Assembly (NCBI GenBank): GCA_951813065.1
Contig: CATOTH010000011.1
Coordinates: 124,001 to 188,000 of the forward strand
Reading direction: 5' to 3'
DNA: 64,000 nt
Source: an uncultured Bryobacterales bacterium
Lineage (GTDB): Bacteria; Acidobacteriota; Terriglobia; Bryobacterales; UBA6623
Shown here piece by piece: positions 53,077 through 61,041 of the stretch. Within the stretch, counting starts at the first letter, position 1. Each line of letters opens with the position of its first letter. Made by a program: the position numbers and the translations under genes. Under the pieces are notes generated by a model. That model did not search any database. It saw only the letters and a list, made by a program, of their open reading frames with translations, and was not told the DNA's origin.

Positions 53077-53827
53077 CTTTTTCGACCTCACCGGCCAGAC
53101 CGCGGTGGTGACGGGTGCTGCCAGGGGCATTGGCGCCGGGATCGCCCGGCGCCTGGCACGGGCCGGTGCCAGCGTGGCGGTCGCCGATTCAAACCTCCGC
53201 GGTGCGGAGACGACCGCCGGGCAACTGCGGTCGGAAGGGCTTCAAGCCTTCGCTGTCGAGGTGGACGTGTCGGATTCCGGGTCCGTGCGGCACGCCGCCG
53301 AAGCCGTTCTGGAGCGCCAAGAGCGCATCCACACGCTGGTCTGCAACGCGGGAATCGCGGGCAAGGCATTGCCGACGTGGGAGCAAGCGGACGAAGACTG
53401 GCAATCGGTGATTGACGTCAATCTAAGCGGGGTCTTCTATTGCTGCCGGGCCGTGCTTCCTTCCATGGTTGAGCACGGCTACGGGCGGATCGTCAACATT
53501 GCCTCGCTCGCGGGCAAGGAAGGCAATCCCAACATGGTCGCCTACTCCGCGTCCAAGGCCGGTGTCATCGCTCTGAGCAAGTCGATAGCCAAGGAAACGG
53601 CGCTGCACGATATTTGTGTGAACGCGATCAGCCCGACGGTGATCCGGACGCCAATTCTGGATCAGATCACCGAGGAGCAGGTCACCTACATGACTTCGAA
53701 AATCCCGAAAGCCCGCACCGGAACTGTCGAGGAAGTGGCGGCCGTGGCCCATTTCCTGGCCAGTCCGGACTGCTCGTTCGTGACGGGCCAGTGTTACGAT
53801 GTCAGCGGCGGCAGGGCCACGTACTGA
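53066..53827 (+). CDS. Short-chain dehydrogenase/reductase
   Basis: 253 residues, classical SDR. Cofactor motif TGAARGIGAG near residues 15-24, NAG at about 90, catalytic Ser in NIASLAG and YSASK. The Rossmann acidic residue after beta-2 (VADSN) favours NAD(H). It resembles FabG/3-oxoacyl-ACP or sugar dehydrogenases; the substrate is not assignable. I place the start at TTG 53066, just after GAGGGCG and inside the last codons of rplI, so it is likely coupled to that gene. The long in-frame extension across rplI is not real. Confidence 0.85.
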   Translation: MPTDFFDLTGQTAVVTGAARGIGAGIARRLARAGASVAVADSNLRGAETTAGQLRSEGLQAFAVEVDVSDSGSVRHAAEAVLERQERIHTLVCNAGIAGKALPTWEQADEDWQSVIDVNLSGVFYCCRAVLPSMVEHGYGRIVNIASLAGKEGNPNMVAYSASKAGVIALSKSIAKETALHDICVNAISPTVIRTPILDQITEEQVTYMTSKIPKARTGTVEEVAAVAHFLASPDCSFVTGQCYDVSGGRATY

Positions 53828-53863
53828 GGCCCTGACAACCGCGAGACGGAAGGGCGACCGCGC

Positions 53864-54820
53864 GTGCCGAAACTGCTTGTTGCGACGCTCCTGATCTGCG
53901 TTCCCATTTCTGCTGCCGTGACAGTCGAAAAAACCGCTTACGCCGGATGGCCCAACTGCTACCGCCTCTCGAACGGAGAGGTGGAACTCGTCGTCACGGC
54001 GGACGTTGGTCCGCGGATCATTCGATACGGCTACGTGGGCGGCCAGAACCTGTTCGTCGAGCTCGAAGAGGATCTCGGCCAGACGGGAGGCGACGGCTGG
54101 CGACTGTACGGCGGCAGCCGGCTCTGGGTGGCTCCAGAGGATCGGGTATTTAGTTACGGCGCCGACAACGAGCCGGTCGAGATCGAGGTTTCCGGCAGCA
54201 AGCTCACCGCGCTCGCGCCCGTCGAGAACACCGGCGTGCAGAAGCGGATCACCGTGGAGCTGGCCGACCGAGGCACCGAGGCCAGGGTGTCGTACGGGCT
54301 CGCGAACCGCACGATCTGGCCCCTTCGGATTGCTACCTGGGTGCTTACGATGATGAACCGCGGCGGAACCGCTGTGACCACCCTGCCTCCACGAGGCACG
54401 CATCCGGAGATCCTGGCACCGACGAATCCCGTGGTCCTGTTCGCATTCACGAACATGAGCGATTCGCGCTGGAGCTGGCTTGAGAAGTACATCGTGTTGC
54501 GCCAGGACCCCGGCAATTCGGACCCAGAGAAGATCGGGCTCTTCAATCCCTCGACACGGGGAGCCTACTTGCTCAATGGCGAGCTGTTTGTCAAGAAGTT
54601 CGACGCTTCGCCGGACGAGGAGTATCCCGACATGGGCTCGTCCTTCGAGGTCTTCACGAACGAGCGATTCCTGGAACTCGAAACGCTGGGCCCGATGCGC
54701 ACGCTACGGCCCGGCGAGTCCATGGAGCACGTGGAAACCTGGTCGCTGCATCGCCCCGTGGCAGTGGAGCGTTGGGACGACGAAGGCCTGGACCGCGCGC
54801 TCGCGCCCTATCTGGACTAG
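53864..54820 (+). CDS. Exported mutarotase-fold protein (DUF4380-like)
   Basis: 318 residues. Signal peptide (KLLVATLLICVPISAAVTV). The pattern LVVTADVGPRIIRYGYVGGQNLFVELEED, YGGSRLWVAPED and VETWSLH resembles aldose-1-epimerase-like carbohydrate-binding folds of the DUF4380 type, mostly found in Acidobacteria, Planctomycetes and Bacteroidetes. Activity is unknown. GTG 53864 follows GGAAGGGCG. The next gene starts in its stop codon (TAGTG). Confidence 0.7.
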   Translation: MPKLLVATLLICVPISAAVTVEKTAYAGWPNCYRLSNGEVELVVTADVGPRIIRYGYVGGQNLFVELEEDLGQTGGDGWRLYGGSRLWVAPEDRVFSYGADNEPVEIEVSGSKLTALAPVENTGVQKRITVELADRGTEARVSYGLANRTIWPLRIATWVLTMMNRGGTAVTTLPPRGTHPEILAPTNPVVLFAFTNMSDSRWSWLEKYIVLRQDPGNSDPEKIGLFNPSTRGAYLLNGELFVKKFDASPDEEYPDMGSSFEVFTNERFLELETLGPMRTLRPGESMEHVETWSLHRPVAVERWDDEGLDRALAPYLD

Positions 54821-55440
54821 TGGTCCGGACGGTAGCAGGCCGACTGCTCGAAGCAGGGCGCATAGGCCTGCTACCCGCTGTGTTCAATCCACCGACCATC
54901 GCCCACATGGCGCTCGCCGAGCAGGCCCAGCGATCCTTCAAGCTTGACCAAGTGGTCTACGTCCTGCCGGAGGCGTTGCCGCACAAGCGGATCGAGCGGC
55001 CCGGCATCGAGGTTCGACTGAGCTGGTTGGCCGCGCTCGCCGCAGTCCAGCCGTGCCGCGCCGCAGCATCCTGCCGGGCGGGCCTCGTGATCGAGATTGT
55101 GCGGGCGTTCCAGAAGGTTTTGGGCAACCAGTGCGAACTCTTCGTCATCGCCGGACGTGATGCGGCTGAACGCTATTCGAGCTGGGACTACGGCGATGGC
55201 GAGTCTTTCGCCGAGCAGCTACAGCGTTATCGGCTGCTCGTGGCTTCCAGGAACGGCGGGTATCGCGTTCCCCGGGAACATGCGGACCGGATCCTGCCGT
55301 TCGAGATCGACGGTCGATCGGGGGCGGCATCGTCCACGGCGGCTCGCGAAGCGATCAGCGCGGGCAGGCCCTGGCGCCATCTGGTCCCGACGGAGATTCA
55401 CAGCGACGTGCAGGCCGCTTACGGAGGCTCCAACCCGTGA
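54820..55440 (+). CDS. NadD-like nucleotidyltransferase
   Basis: 206 residues. Adenylyl/cytidylyltransferase fold: N-terminal loop GLLPAVFNPPTIAHMALA at about 16-33 (family GxFDPPHxGH; here NPPTIAH keeps the second His but not the first), and C-terminal ASSTAAREAI corresponding to ISSTxxR. The central part contains VIAGRDAAERYSSW (as in NadD GxD..). It may be a diverged nicotinate-mononucleotide adenylyltransferase or a related enzyme; the loss of the first HxGH histidine leaves activity uncertain. GTG start overlaps the preceding stop (TAGTG); its own stop overlaps the next gene (GTGA). Confidence 0.72.
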   Translation: MVRTVAGRLLEAGRIGLLPAVFNPPTIAHMALAEQAQRSFKLDQVVYVLPEALPHKRIERPGIEVRLSWLAALAAVQPCRAAASCRAGLVIEIVRAFQKVLGNQCELFVIAGRDAAERYSSWDYGDGESFAEQLQRYRLLVASRNGGYRVPREHADRILPFEIDGRSGAASSTAAREAISAGRPWRHLVPTEIHSDVQAAYGGSNP

Positions 55441-56258
55441 CCACTGCGCTCGTGGTTTACCAGCCCGGCCTGGACGGAACGCTGTTCAGCCGGATGGGCT
55501 TGTTGCAGGAGCTGGAACGCACCCTGCGTCGGCTGGAGCGAGAGTATGCGGCGGATGTGGACAAGATGCGGCGGTTCGAGCAGCGCTACCGTCCGGCGGT
55601 TGGCGAGCGCTATGACGAACTGGATCGGTTGCGGGCAAAGGTTCGGGGCGCGTGGCAGCTCATCGAGAGGGCGCGCGAAGGGGATGCCGTCACCAACGGC
55701 CATGATGCGGGAGAAGGGGATCGTGCCAGCGACTCTGAACTTGCCGAGTGGGGACGCGACGTCACGCCGGGGCCGGGTGACGCCGCGCGGCTGCTGTTTC
55801 TGGCGCTGGCGCGCCAAGTGCACCCGGACCTTGCCACGGACGAGATGGAGCGGGTGCGCCGCCACGACGTGATGTCCGAAGCGACCCTTGCCTACCGCAA
55901 CAACGACGAACGGCGCCTGCAGTGGCTAATCGAGCATTGGCAGGCGGAGTGCGACCCGATCCCGGACCTGGGTCCCGGAGCGCTGTGGCTCAGGACGAAC
56001 CGGCAAATCGCGTGGCTGCGGTATCGCATCCGCGAGATGCGGCATTCGCTGGCCCAGCTTCATGCGTCAGGCTTGGCCTACATCATGGAGCAGGACCAGC
56101 AGGCGAGACTGAGCGGCCGAAACCTGATCTTGGAGTTGCGGAAGCTGGCCCAGGCGGACATTGAAGCTGCCTATCGCGATCTCGACCTCGCGCGCGAGGC
56201 GATCGAGGATCTCGATCCGGCCCTGCGCGATGTCGTCAGAGCCGAGACCGGTCTCTGA
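55437..56258 (+). CDS. J-domain-like coiled-coil protein
   Basis: 273 residues. Two long helical stretches (about 20-80 and 195-260) flank a J-domain-like segment (about 112-165) that contains the diagnostic His-Pro-Asp at 129-131 (ARQVHPDLATDE), followed by MSEATLAYRNNDERRLQWLI. J domains stimulate DnaK ATPase. Position in mid-protein between coiled coils resembles small bacterial DnaJ-domain proteins of unknown client. GTG 55437 overlaps the stop of the NadD-like gene, so the two are coupled. Confidence 0.72.
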   Translation: MTTALVVYQPGLDGTLFSRMGLLQELERTLRRLEREYAADVDKMRRFEQRYRPAVGERYDELDRLRAKVRGAWQLIERAREGDAVTNGHDAGEGDRASDSELAEWGRDVTPGPGDAARLLFLALARQVHPDLATDEMERVRRHDVMSEATLAYRNNDERRLQWLIEHWQAECDPIPDLGPGALWLRTNRQIAWLRYRIREMRHSLAQLHASGLAYIMEQDQQARLSGRNLILELRKLAQADIEAAYRDLDLAREAIEDLDPALRDVVRAETGL

Positions 56259-56428
56259 TCGCTCGTCGCTGATATTGGAGATTCGAGGGCGCTGCGCTTA
56301 CCTGCGCAGTCTGGCCATTCAATCCAAGCAGGGCGGTCGAGGGTCGGGTGTGCTACTCAACCAGATCCCCATCGTCAGTTCCATCCGTGCCGGCCACAAT
56401 GGCGGATTCGTCCGTCGAACCGCCTCGC

Positions 56429-57514
56429 CTAGCGGGAACGAAACTCCTGAGGCATCACTACGTGCATGGTGGTGCCACCGTCTCGCTCGACGAGCGTCAG
56501 CCCTCGCCCGTTCAGTCTGGCCTCCGCTACGCCTCGATAGCTGTCGGGGATTTCCGCCAGGAATCCTACGAACGACCGCGCAACGCTTTCCGAAGCATCG
56601 AGAAACTCCACGATCGGCCGACCGAAAATCCGGCCCTTTCCGACCAGGTCGGGAAACGGCCGGTGAAGCCCGGTCGTGCCGAACTCCAGCCCTCTCGCCA
56701 AGGGCTTGCCTGACTCGACTCGACGCCACATATTGAGCCAAGGGTATTCGGCTGTCCGCCACACGTAGCCAATCAGCAGTCCCTTGGCCGCGTTGACAGC
56801 GGTAACCCAGCCGATTTCGTCATCGATCACATAGGACACCACGTTGGGGTCGTGATCGTCCGCGAGGTGGCGGAGGTTGACGGGTTGACCTTCCTTGATC
56901 GCATTCGGCCACCCCACCGACGGCTGTTCCGGATTCGGCATGGACCCGCCCTGCATGAACCCCTGGGTCGCGTTCGAATCGACCACCACTGTGTCGTCCA
57001 GAAAGGGCGGCCCGAGGGTCGGATGCTGAACCATGTTGTAGACACGCCCGAGCTTGTTGCGGTTGGTAACTGTCTCGACGACGTAGAACCATGCGCCCTC
57101 TGGGGCAAGCTCCAGGCGCCGTTCCACTTGGAGGCCCGCCATGGGGAGGTCGGCAGACATCTGGACACTTGTGGGCTCGTGTTCGAGGACTGCCCAGGCC
57201 ACCTTGGTGGCTTCCCCGTGCCCAGGCATGCCGTTTGCCGCTTCGGCCTCCGATGGCAGTCCCCAGCGGTCGAGGCAAAGGAAGTGGCTCATCGATCGGG
57301 CCTCGTCGCTTGGTCCCTCGTTCGCCCAGCGCAGAGGGTTCAAGCCATGGCCGAGCAGGTGGAAGTCAACGATCGAACCGCCGAGGATGTCGATGACAAG
57401 GCGTGCTTGCCGGCCTTTGAGCACAATCGAGCGTCGTCCGTCGACAAGCTCTTCCGCAGCCATGGGCTCCACGACTAGCAGCCCTGCAACGACGGGAATC
57501 CACAACCACCGCAT
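56429..57514 (-). CDS. Exported mutarotase-fold protein of unknown activity
   Basis: 361 residues. Signal peptide (WLWIPVVAGLLVVEPMAAEE). Beta-rich body with RQARLVIDILGGSIVDFHLLGHGLNPLRWAN, QVERRLELAPEGAWFYVVETVTNRNKLGRVYNMVQHPTLGPPFLD and GLLIGYVWRTAEYPWLNMWR. These resemble the supersandwich fold of carbohydrate mutarotases and lyases and are distantly similar in style to the protein at 53864-54820. A GGAG site precedes both GTG 57517 and ATG 57514; I use the ATG. It is transcribed divergently from the esterase gene. Confidence 0.65.
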   Translation of the reverse strand: MRWLWIPVVAGLLVVEPMAAEELVDGRRSIVLKGRQARLVIDILGGSIVDFHLLGHGLNPLRWANEGPSDEARSMSHFLCLDRWGLPSEAEAANGMPGHGEATKVAWAVLEHEPTSVQMSADLPMAGLQVERRLELAPEGAWFYVVETVTNRNKLGRVYNMVQHPTLGPPFLDDTVVVDSNATQGFMQGGSMPNPEQPSVGWPNAIKEGQPVNLRHLADDHDPNVVSYVIDDEIGWVTAVNAAKGLLIGYVWRTAEYPWLNMWRRVESGKPLARGLEFGTTGLHRPFPDLVGKGRIFGRPIVEFLDASESVARSFVGFLAEIPDSYRGVAEARLNGRGLTLVERDGGTTMHVVMPQEFRSR

Positions 57515-57517
57515 CAC

Positions 57518-57828
57518 TTGTTCTCCTTACCAAATCGGCCCGCGATCGATCATATCGTGCCCATTGACCCTTGAAGCTCGGGTCCGTGCGTAGCTGATAC
57601 GCCGGGAGAGGCACCATCCATCCCGAGCAAAGCGCGTCACCCATTCGGTCCTTGCGCGATCACAAGATCGCTAGCGGAACTATAGAGAGGCAGGCACTCC
57701 GTCGACGGTCATGTCGATACACTTCCGGGTTGCCGGCATTGGAGGCTCCTTGCGTGCCGTCCAAGGGATCGGATCCAGCTCTTTACGCGGTGGCGTGCTA
57801 GCGACCTGTGCGACGATTACGCTCATCC
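57518..57828. other. Divergent promoter spacer
   Basis: 311 bp between the divergent mutarotase-like and esterase genes. No credible gene. Some short direct and inverted AT-containing motifs occur (CGATCGATCATATCG near 57542), but no promoter could be placed with confidence. Confidence 0.4.
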
Positions 57829-58812
57829 ATGAAACTTTCCATCCGCACAACGTCCCTTCGATCGTCCTATCGGGGCCTGGTCGCCATCGGCGTAGCTCTG
57901 ACCGTCAACCTGGCCCTTGCCAGCAGTCTGGCAGCCGCTGAGCCAGCGGGCCGCAGCCAGGGCCAGCTACTGCGAAGAGGGTACGACAGCCAAGTGACGG
58001 GTGAACGCCGTGAGTACTTTGTATATCTGCCCACTGGGTATCACACGGAACCCGGAAAGCATTGGCCGGTGATCCTTTTCCTCCACGGCGGGGGCGAGCG
58101 CGGCGACGCCATCGAGGATCTCGACCGGATCCTCGTTCACGGCCCAGTTGCGGAGGCGTGGATCCAGGGGCGCGACCTGCCGTTCATCATGATCTCGCCG
58201 CAGATGCCGGTATTCGATCGACCGCGCCGCGGTTCCGACCAGCCAGCCCCGAGGCGAATTGAGGATGGCCCGCCACCACCCCGCCGGTACGGCGCTCGCC
58301 CGAAGCAACCGATGGCGCGAGTGACCGACATGAGTATCCCGTCCTACACAGCCTCCGCATCCAGGGACAGTTGGACCAGGATGGAAGGCGAAGTGCTGGC
58401 GATGGTGGATTCCACTCTTCGCGAGTTTCGGACCGATCAGGATCGAGTCTACTTGACTGGGTTGAGCTTTGGCGGTGCCGGGACGTGGCACCTGGCGATG
58501 GCCGACCCGGATCGCTGGGCCGCGATCGCCCCCATTTGCGGTCCTGGAGACCCGAGCCGGGTCGACAGGATCGCGAACGCCAAAACACCAGTGTGGGTAC
58601 TGCAGGGAGGCCGAGATACCGTGGTTCGTCCGGAGCGCGTTCTGGAAACCGTGACCGCCCTGGAAGCGGCAGGCCATCCCGATGTTCGCTTCACCGTTCA
58701 TGAGGACTTGGGCCATAACGTCTGGACCCGCGTGTACGAGGGCTGGGATCTCTACGCGTGGTTCCTCGCGCATAGACGGCAGTCCGGCGCCGATGAGGTG
58801 GAAGCCCCCTAG
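57829..58812 (+). CDS. Secreted alpha/beta-hydrolase (polyhydroxybutyrate-depolymerase-like esterase)
   Basis: 327 residues. N-terminal signal (LVAIGVALTVNLALASSLAAAEP). Hydrolase features: oxyanion segment WPVILFLHGGGERG, nucleophile Ser in GLSFGGAGTWHLA, Asp in LQGGRDTVV, His in EDLGHNVW. It resembles lipoprotein-type LpqC/PHB-depolymerase-like esterases. A Pro/Arg-rich insertion (about 130-165) interrupts the domain. Start ATG 57829 follows no strong ribosome site. Likely cleaves ester bonds outside the cytoplasm. Confidence 0.85.
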   Translation: MKLSIRTTSLRSSYRGLVAIGVALTVNLALASSLAAAEPAGRSQGQLLRRGYDSQVTGERREYFVYLPTGYHTEPGKHWPVILFLHGGGERGDAIEDLDRILVHGPVAEAWIQGRDLPFIMISPQMPVFDRPRRGSDQPAPRRIEDGPPPPRRYGARPKQPMARVTDMSIPSYTASASRDSWTRMEGEVLAMVDSTLREFRTDQDRVYLTGLSFGGAGTWHLAMADPDRWAAIAPICGPGDPSRVDRIANAKTPVWVLQGGRDTVVRPERVLETVTALEAAGHPDVRFTVHEDLGHNVWTRVYEGWDLYAWFLAHRRQSGADEVEAP

Positions 58813-58895
58813 AGAGTGCCTTGTTTCGTGCCGCTTCGCGAACAGGAGCAGGTACAATCGGGCTGGCGAACCAGCGGGCGCCCCTCAAGTCACGC

Positions 58896-59606
58896 ATGCA
58901 GGGCACTACGCTTGGCAGTCGAAAGCCGGCTCGTGGACCCCATTCCTCAGCCGTTTCCGGATGCGTTCGGGGCTGGCTTCGGGCTCTTGTCCCTCTCGCT
59001 GTATTCGCATCGCTATCAGATGGAGCAACGGATCCCTTCCTGTCCGAAATCCAGCCGATTCCGGCCCAGCACTGTCTGGCCTGTCACGGCCCGGACAGTC
59101 AACTGAGCGCCCTCAACCTCAGCACGCTCGAGGGACTGCTCTCGGGGGGCGCCACGGACCCGCCATCGTACCCGGCCACCCCGAACAGGGTGTGCTGATA
59201 CGGGTGCTGGAGGGTGAGCTGACTCCCGCCATGCCGATGGGTTCGGAACCCCTGCCAGACGGGAAGATCGAGGCGATAGCGAAGTGGATCGAACGGTTCA
59301 AGCCGGCGCAAAACCACGTCGATCGCAATGTCTGGAGCCCGTTTCGGGCGATTGGCCGCCCGGAACCGCCTGACATCTCGCAAGAGTCATGGATCCGCAA
59401 TCCTATCGACCGGTTCATCCTCGCTCGCCTGGAGGCGGAAGGGATCGTTCCGGCGACGCAAGCTGACCGGCGTCTCCTGATGCGTCGCGTCTGCTGCAAC
59501 CTGATCGGCGAACCGCCTACTCCGGAAGAAGTTGAGGCTTTCCTCGCCGATGAGAGCGCGGATGCCCACGCCAGGTTCGTTGAAAAACTGCTCGGGGATT
59601 CGCGCT
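58896..59606 (+). pseudogene. PSCyt1-PSD1 (DUF1549) protein, 5' fragment, frameshifted and cut by IS110
   Basis: The N-terminal part reads as a signal (LRALVPLAVFASLS) then a planctomycete-type cytochrome domain with heme motif CLACH (IQPIPAQHCLACHGPDSQLSALNLST). At about 59145-59150, in a run of six G, the frame shifts by one base. The domain then continues in another frame (GPAIVPGHPEQGVLIRVLEGELTPAMPMG), followed by the DUF1549 start (NPIDRFILARLEAEGI...PTPEEVEAFLADES...FVEKLLGDSR). The coding similarity stops exactly at the IS110 left edge. Intact relatives are secreted proteins of about 800 residues, usually paired with a DUF1501 gene. Confidence 0.85.
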
Positions 59607-59720
59607 AGCTTCCGTGTTTCTTGTCAAGCGGATGGTCGGAGAAAAGTGGTGACCAGCGGCGCTGGCGGCATGTTCCTCCGGCCGTGTCCGCTGTTGGTCG
59701 ATGGCAGCTCGGCAGGGGGA

Positions 59721-60692
59721 TCATGCAGCAGCCTCCAGTTGTCTGGCTGGCGGCCGGGGCTGCCACAGGCGGTCTTCGCGGAGGAGGGTGTCGAGCAGGC
59801 CGACGAGACGGCGCATGACGGCGACGAGGGCGACTTTGTGGGGCTTGCCGTTGGCGGTGAGGCGCTGGTAGCAGGCTTGGGCGGAAGGCTCGCAACGGAT
59901 CGCGGACAGGGCCGCCATGTAGAGCAGATGGCGGGGCTGGGCCCGGCCGCCACGGATGGAGCGGGCGCCGCGGTGCTGGCCGGAGTCGCGGTCAAAGGGG
60001 GCGAGGCCCAACAAAGAGGCGGCCTGACGGCGGCCCAGGGAGCCGAGTTCGGGCATGCCGGCACAGAGGCAAGCGGCGTTGACTGGGCCGAAGCCGGGGA
60101 TCGACTGAATGATGGCGTCACGACGGGAGAGCACGGTGTCGGCCGCGATGCAGTCGCGCATACGGCGGTCGCAGTCGGCGATGTCGGCCTGCAGGGCGTC
60201 GAGCGTGGCGGAGGGGCAGGCGGCGGCCTCGGGGTCGAGTTCAGCACAGAGCTTGCGCAGGGCACCAAGCTGCTCGACGAGCTTGCGGCGGAGGGCGAGC
60301 AAGTCGCTGAGCCGGCACAAGATATCCTGCTGGGGCGGGGTGGATTCGAGGCCGTCGAGGAGGCCGAAGCGGGCGAGCATGGAGGCATCAACGCGGTCGT
60401 TCTTGGCGAGCTGGCCGATGGCTTCGGCGAAGCGCCGGGAGCGCACGGGATTGACCAGGACGGTTTGGAGGCCGGAGTCGAAGAGGCACTGGTGGAGGTT
60501 GCGGTGGTAGCGGCCGGTGGGTTCGAAGACGGTGCGGTAGACACCGAGTTTGAGTAGCCAGTTGCGCAGAGCGCGGCGGCCGGTCTTGGTGTTGTCGAAC
60601 TGGCGGTCAAGGCCAACGCCAAGAATGTGGACGTCGAGCTTCGACTTGCCGACATCGATGCCGGCGACGACAATAGAGGGAGAGTCAGTCAT
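59721..60692 (-). CDS. IS110-family DEDD recombinase
   Basis: 323 residues, intact. RuvC-like N-terminal domain with acidic residues Asp13 (GIDVGKSKLDVHI), Glu57 (VFEPTGRYH), Asp99 and Asp102 (AKNDRVDA). Central coiled coil (about 115-190). Transposase_20 domain with IPGFGPVNAACL and catalytic Ser237 in RDSGQHRGARSIRGGR. These recombinases insert DNA under guidance of a bridge RNA made from the element. ATG 60692 is used; the frame extends to 60716. Confidence 0.95.
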   Translation of the reverse strand: MTDSPSIVVAGIDVGKSKLDVHILGVGLDRQFDNTKTGRRALRNWLLKLGVYRTVFEPTGRYHRNLHQCLFDSGLQTVLVNPVRSRRFAEAIGQLAKNDRVDASMLARFGLLDGLESTPPQQDILCRLSDLLALRRKLVEQLGALRKLCAELDPEAAACPSATLDALQADIADCDRRMRDCIAADTVLSRRDAIIQSIPGFGPVNAACLCAGMPELGSLGRRQAASLLGLAPFDRDSGQHRGARSIRGGRAQPRHLLYMAALSAIRCEPSAQACYQRLTANGKPHKVALVAVMRRLVGLLDTLLREDRLWQPRPPARQLEAAA

Positions 60693-60719
60693 TCCTGCGT
60701 TCCTATCCTTTTGCAATTC

Positions 60720-60990
60720 GGGTCTGCACCCACGCTTCCGTTCAGGGCGCGCAGGAACTGCTGCGACGGGCCGACCAAGCTAGCGCACGGACCTGCAATC
60801 CGAGGCGGAGAACGGTCCGACCCGTCGCCGCCGGTGGGGCCTGGCCAGGCCCCACCGGCGGCCTCCCTGCGTTGAGGCAAGGAGGGATCTGATACCTGCC
60901 GCAACGGTGGCTTACGCCACCTGCGGCACTGGGCAGAGAGGGTCCGGGCAAGCGGTGGCCATCCCTCTTTCCCCGGCACCTCTATAACAT
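60720..60990 (-). ncRNA. Candidate bridge RNA / structured leader of the IS110 element
   Basis: The non-coding side upstream of the recombinase is highly structured. It holds a perfect 36-bp palindrome at 60827-60862 and a second hairpin at 60899-60926 (GGTGGC-TTAC-GCCACC, with flanking CCGCA/TGCGG). IS110-group elements are known to express their bridge RNA from this position. The exact RNA ends and guide loops cannot be fixed without knowing donor and target core sequences. Confidence 0.4.
60827..60862. repeat. Perfect 36-bp palindrome in IS110 leader
   Basis: Arms of 18 bp, GCCGCCGGTGGGGCCTGG and its exact reverse complement, with no spacer. As RNA it would form a very stable hairpin between the element end and the recombinase start. 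Confidence 0.95.
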
Positions 60991-60995
60991 AAAAG

Positions 60996-61041
60996 GGGGA
61001 GCGCAGGGGCCGCGACTGGCTGGACGTGGCGAGGTGCGCGG
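60996..61041 (+). pseudogene. PSD1 (DUF1549) fragment on the right side of IS110
   Basis: Reads GERRGRDWLDVARCA, the direct continuation of the PSD1 domain (family YGERWARHWLDVARYAD) from the left fragment. After about 14 codons it jumps without a gap into the DUF1501 fragment, which marks a deletion endpoint. Confidence 0.8.

Larger units (their letters stand above)
59607..60995 (-). mobile_element. IS110-family insertion element
   Basis: About 1.39 kb, boundaries accurate to a few bases. They are set by the interrupted gene: PSD1 coding ends ...LLGDSR at 59605 and resumes GERRGRDWLDVAR from 60996. The element encodes one recombinase on the minus strand, with a 300-bp non-coding leader on its 5' side and about 115 bp on its 3' side. 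That layout fits the IS110 group rather than IS1111. There are no obvious terminal inverted repeats and no clear target duplication, as usual for this family. Confidence 0.88.

Noticed and set aside
52697..53827. A 376-codon SDR version starting within rplI
   Set aside because: The first 120 codons overlap L9 in another frame and are Arg/Pro/Ser-rich; SDR homology begins only at about 53066.
59532..60557. A 341-codon plus-strand frame, Gly/Ala/Val/Glu-rich
   Set aside because: It is antisense to the intact IS110 recombinase and begins inside the broken PSD1 gene.
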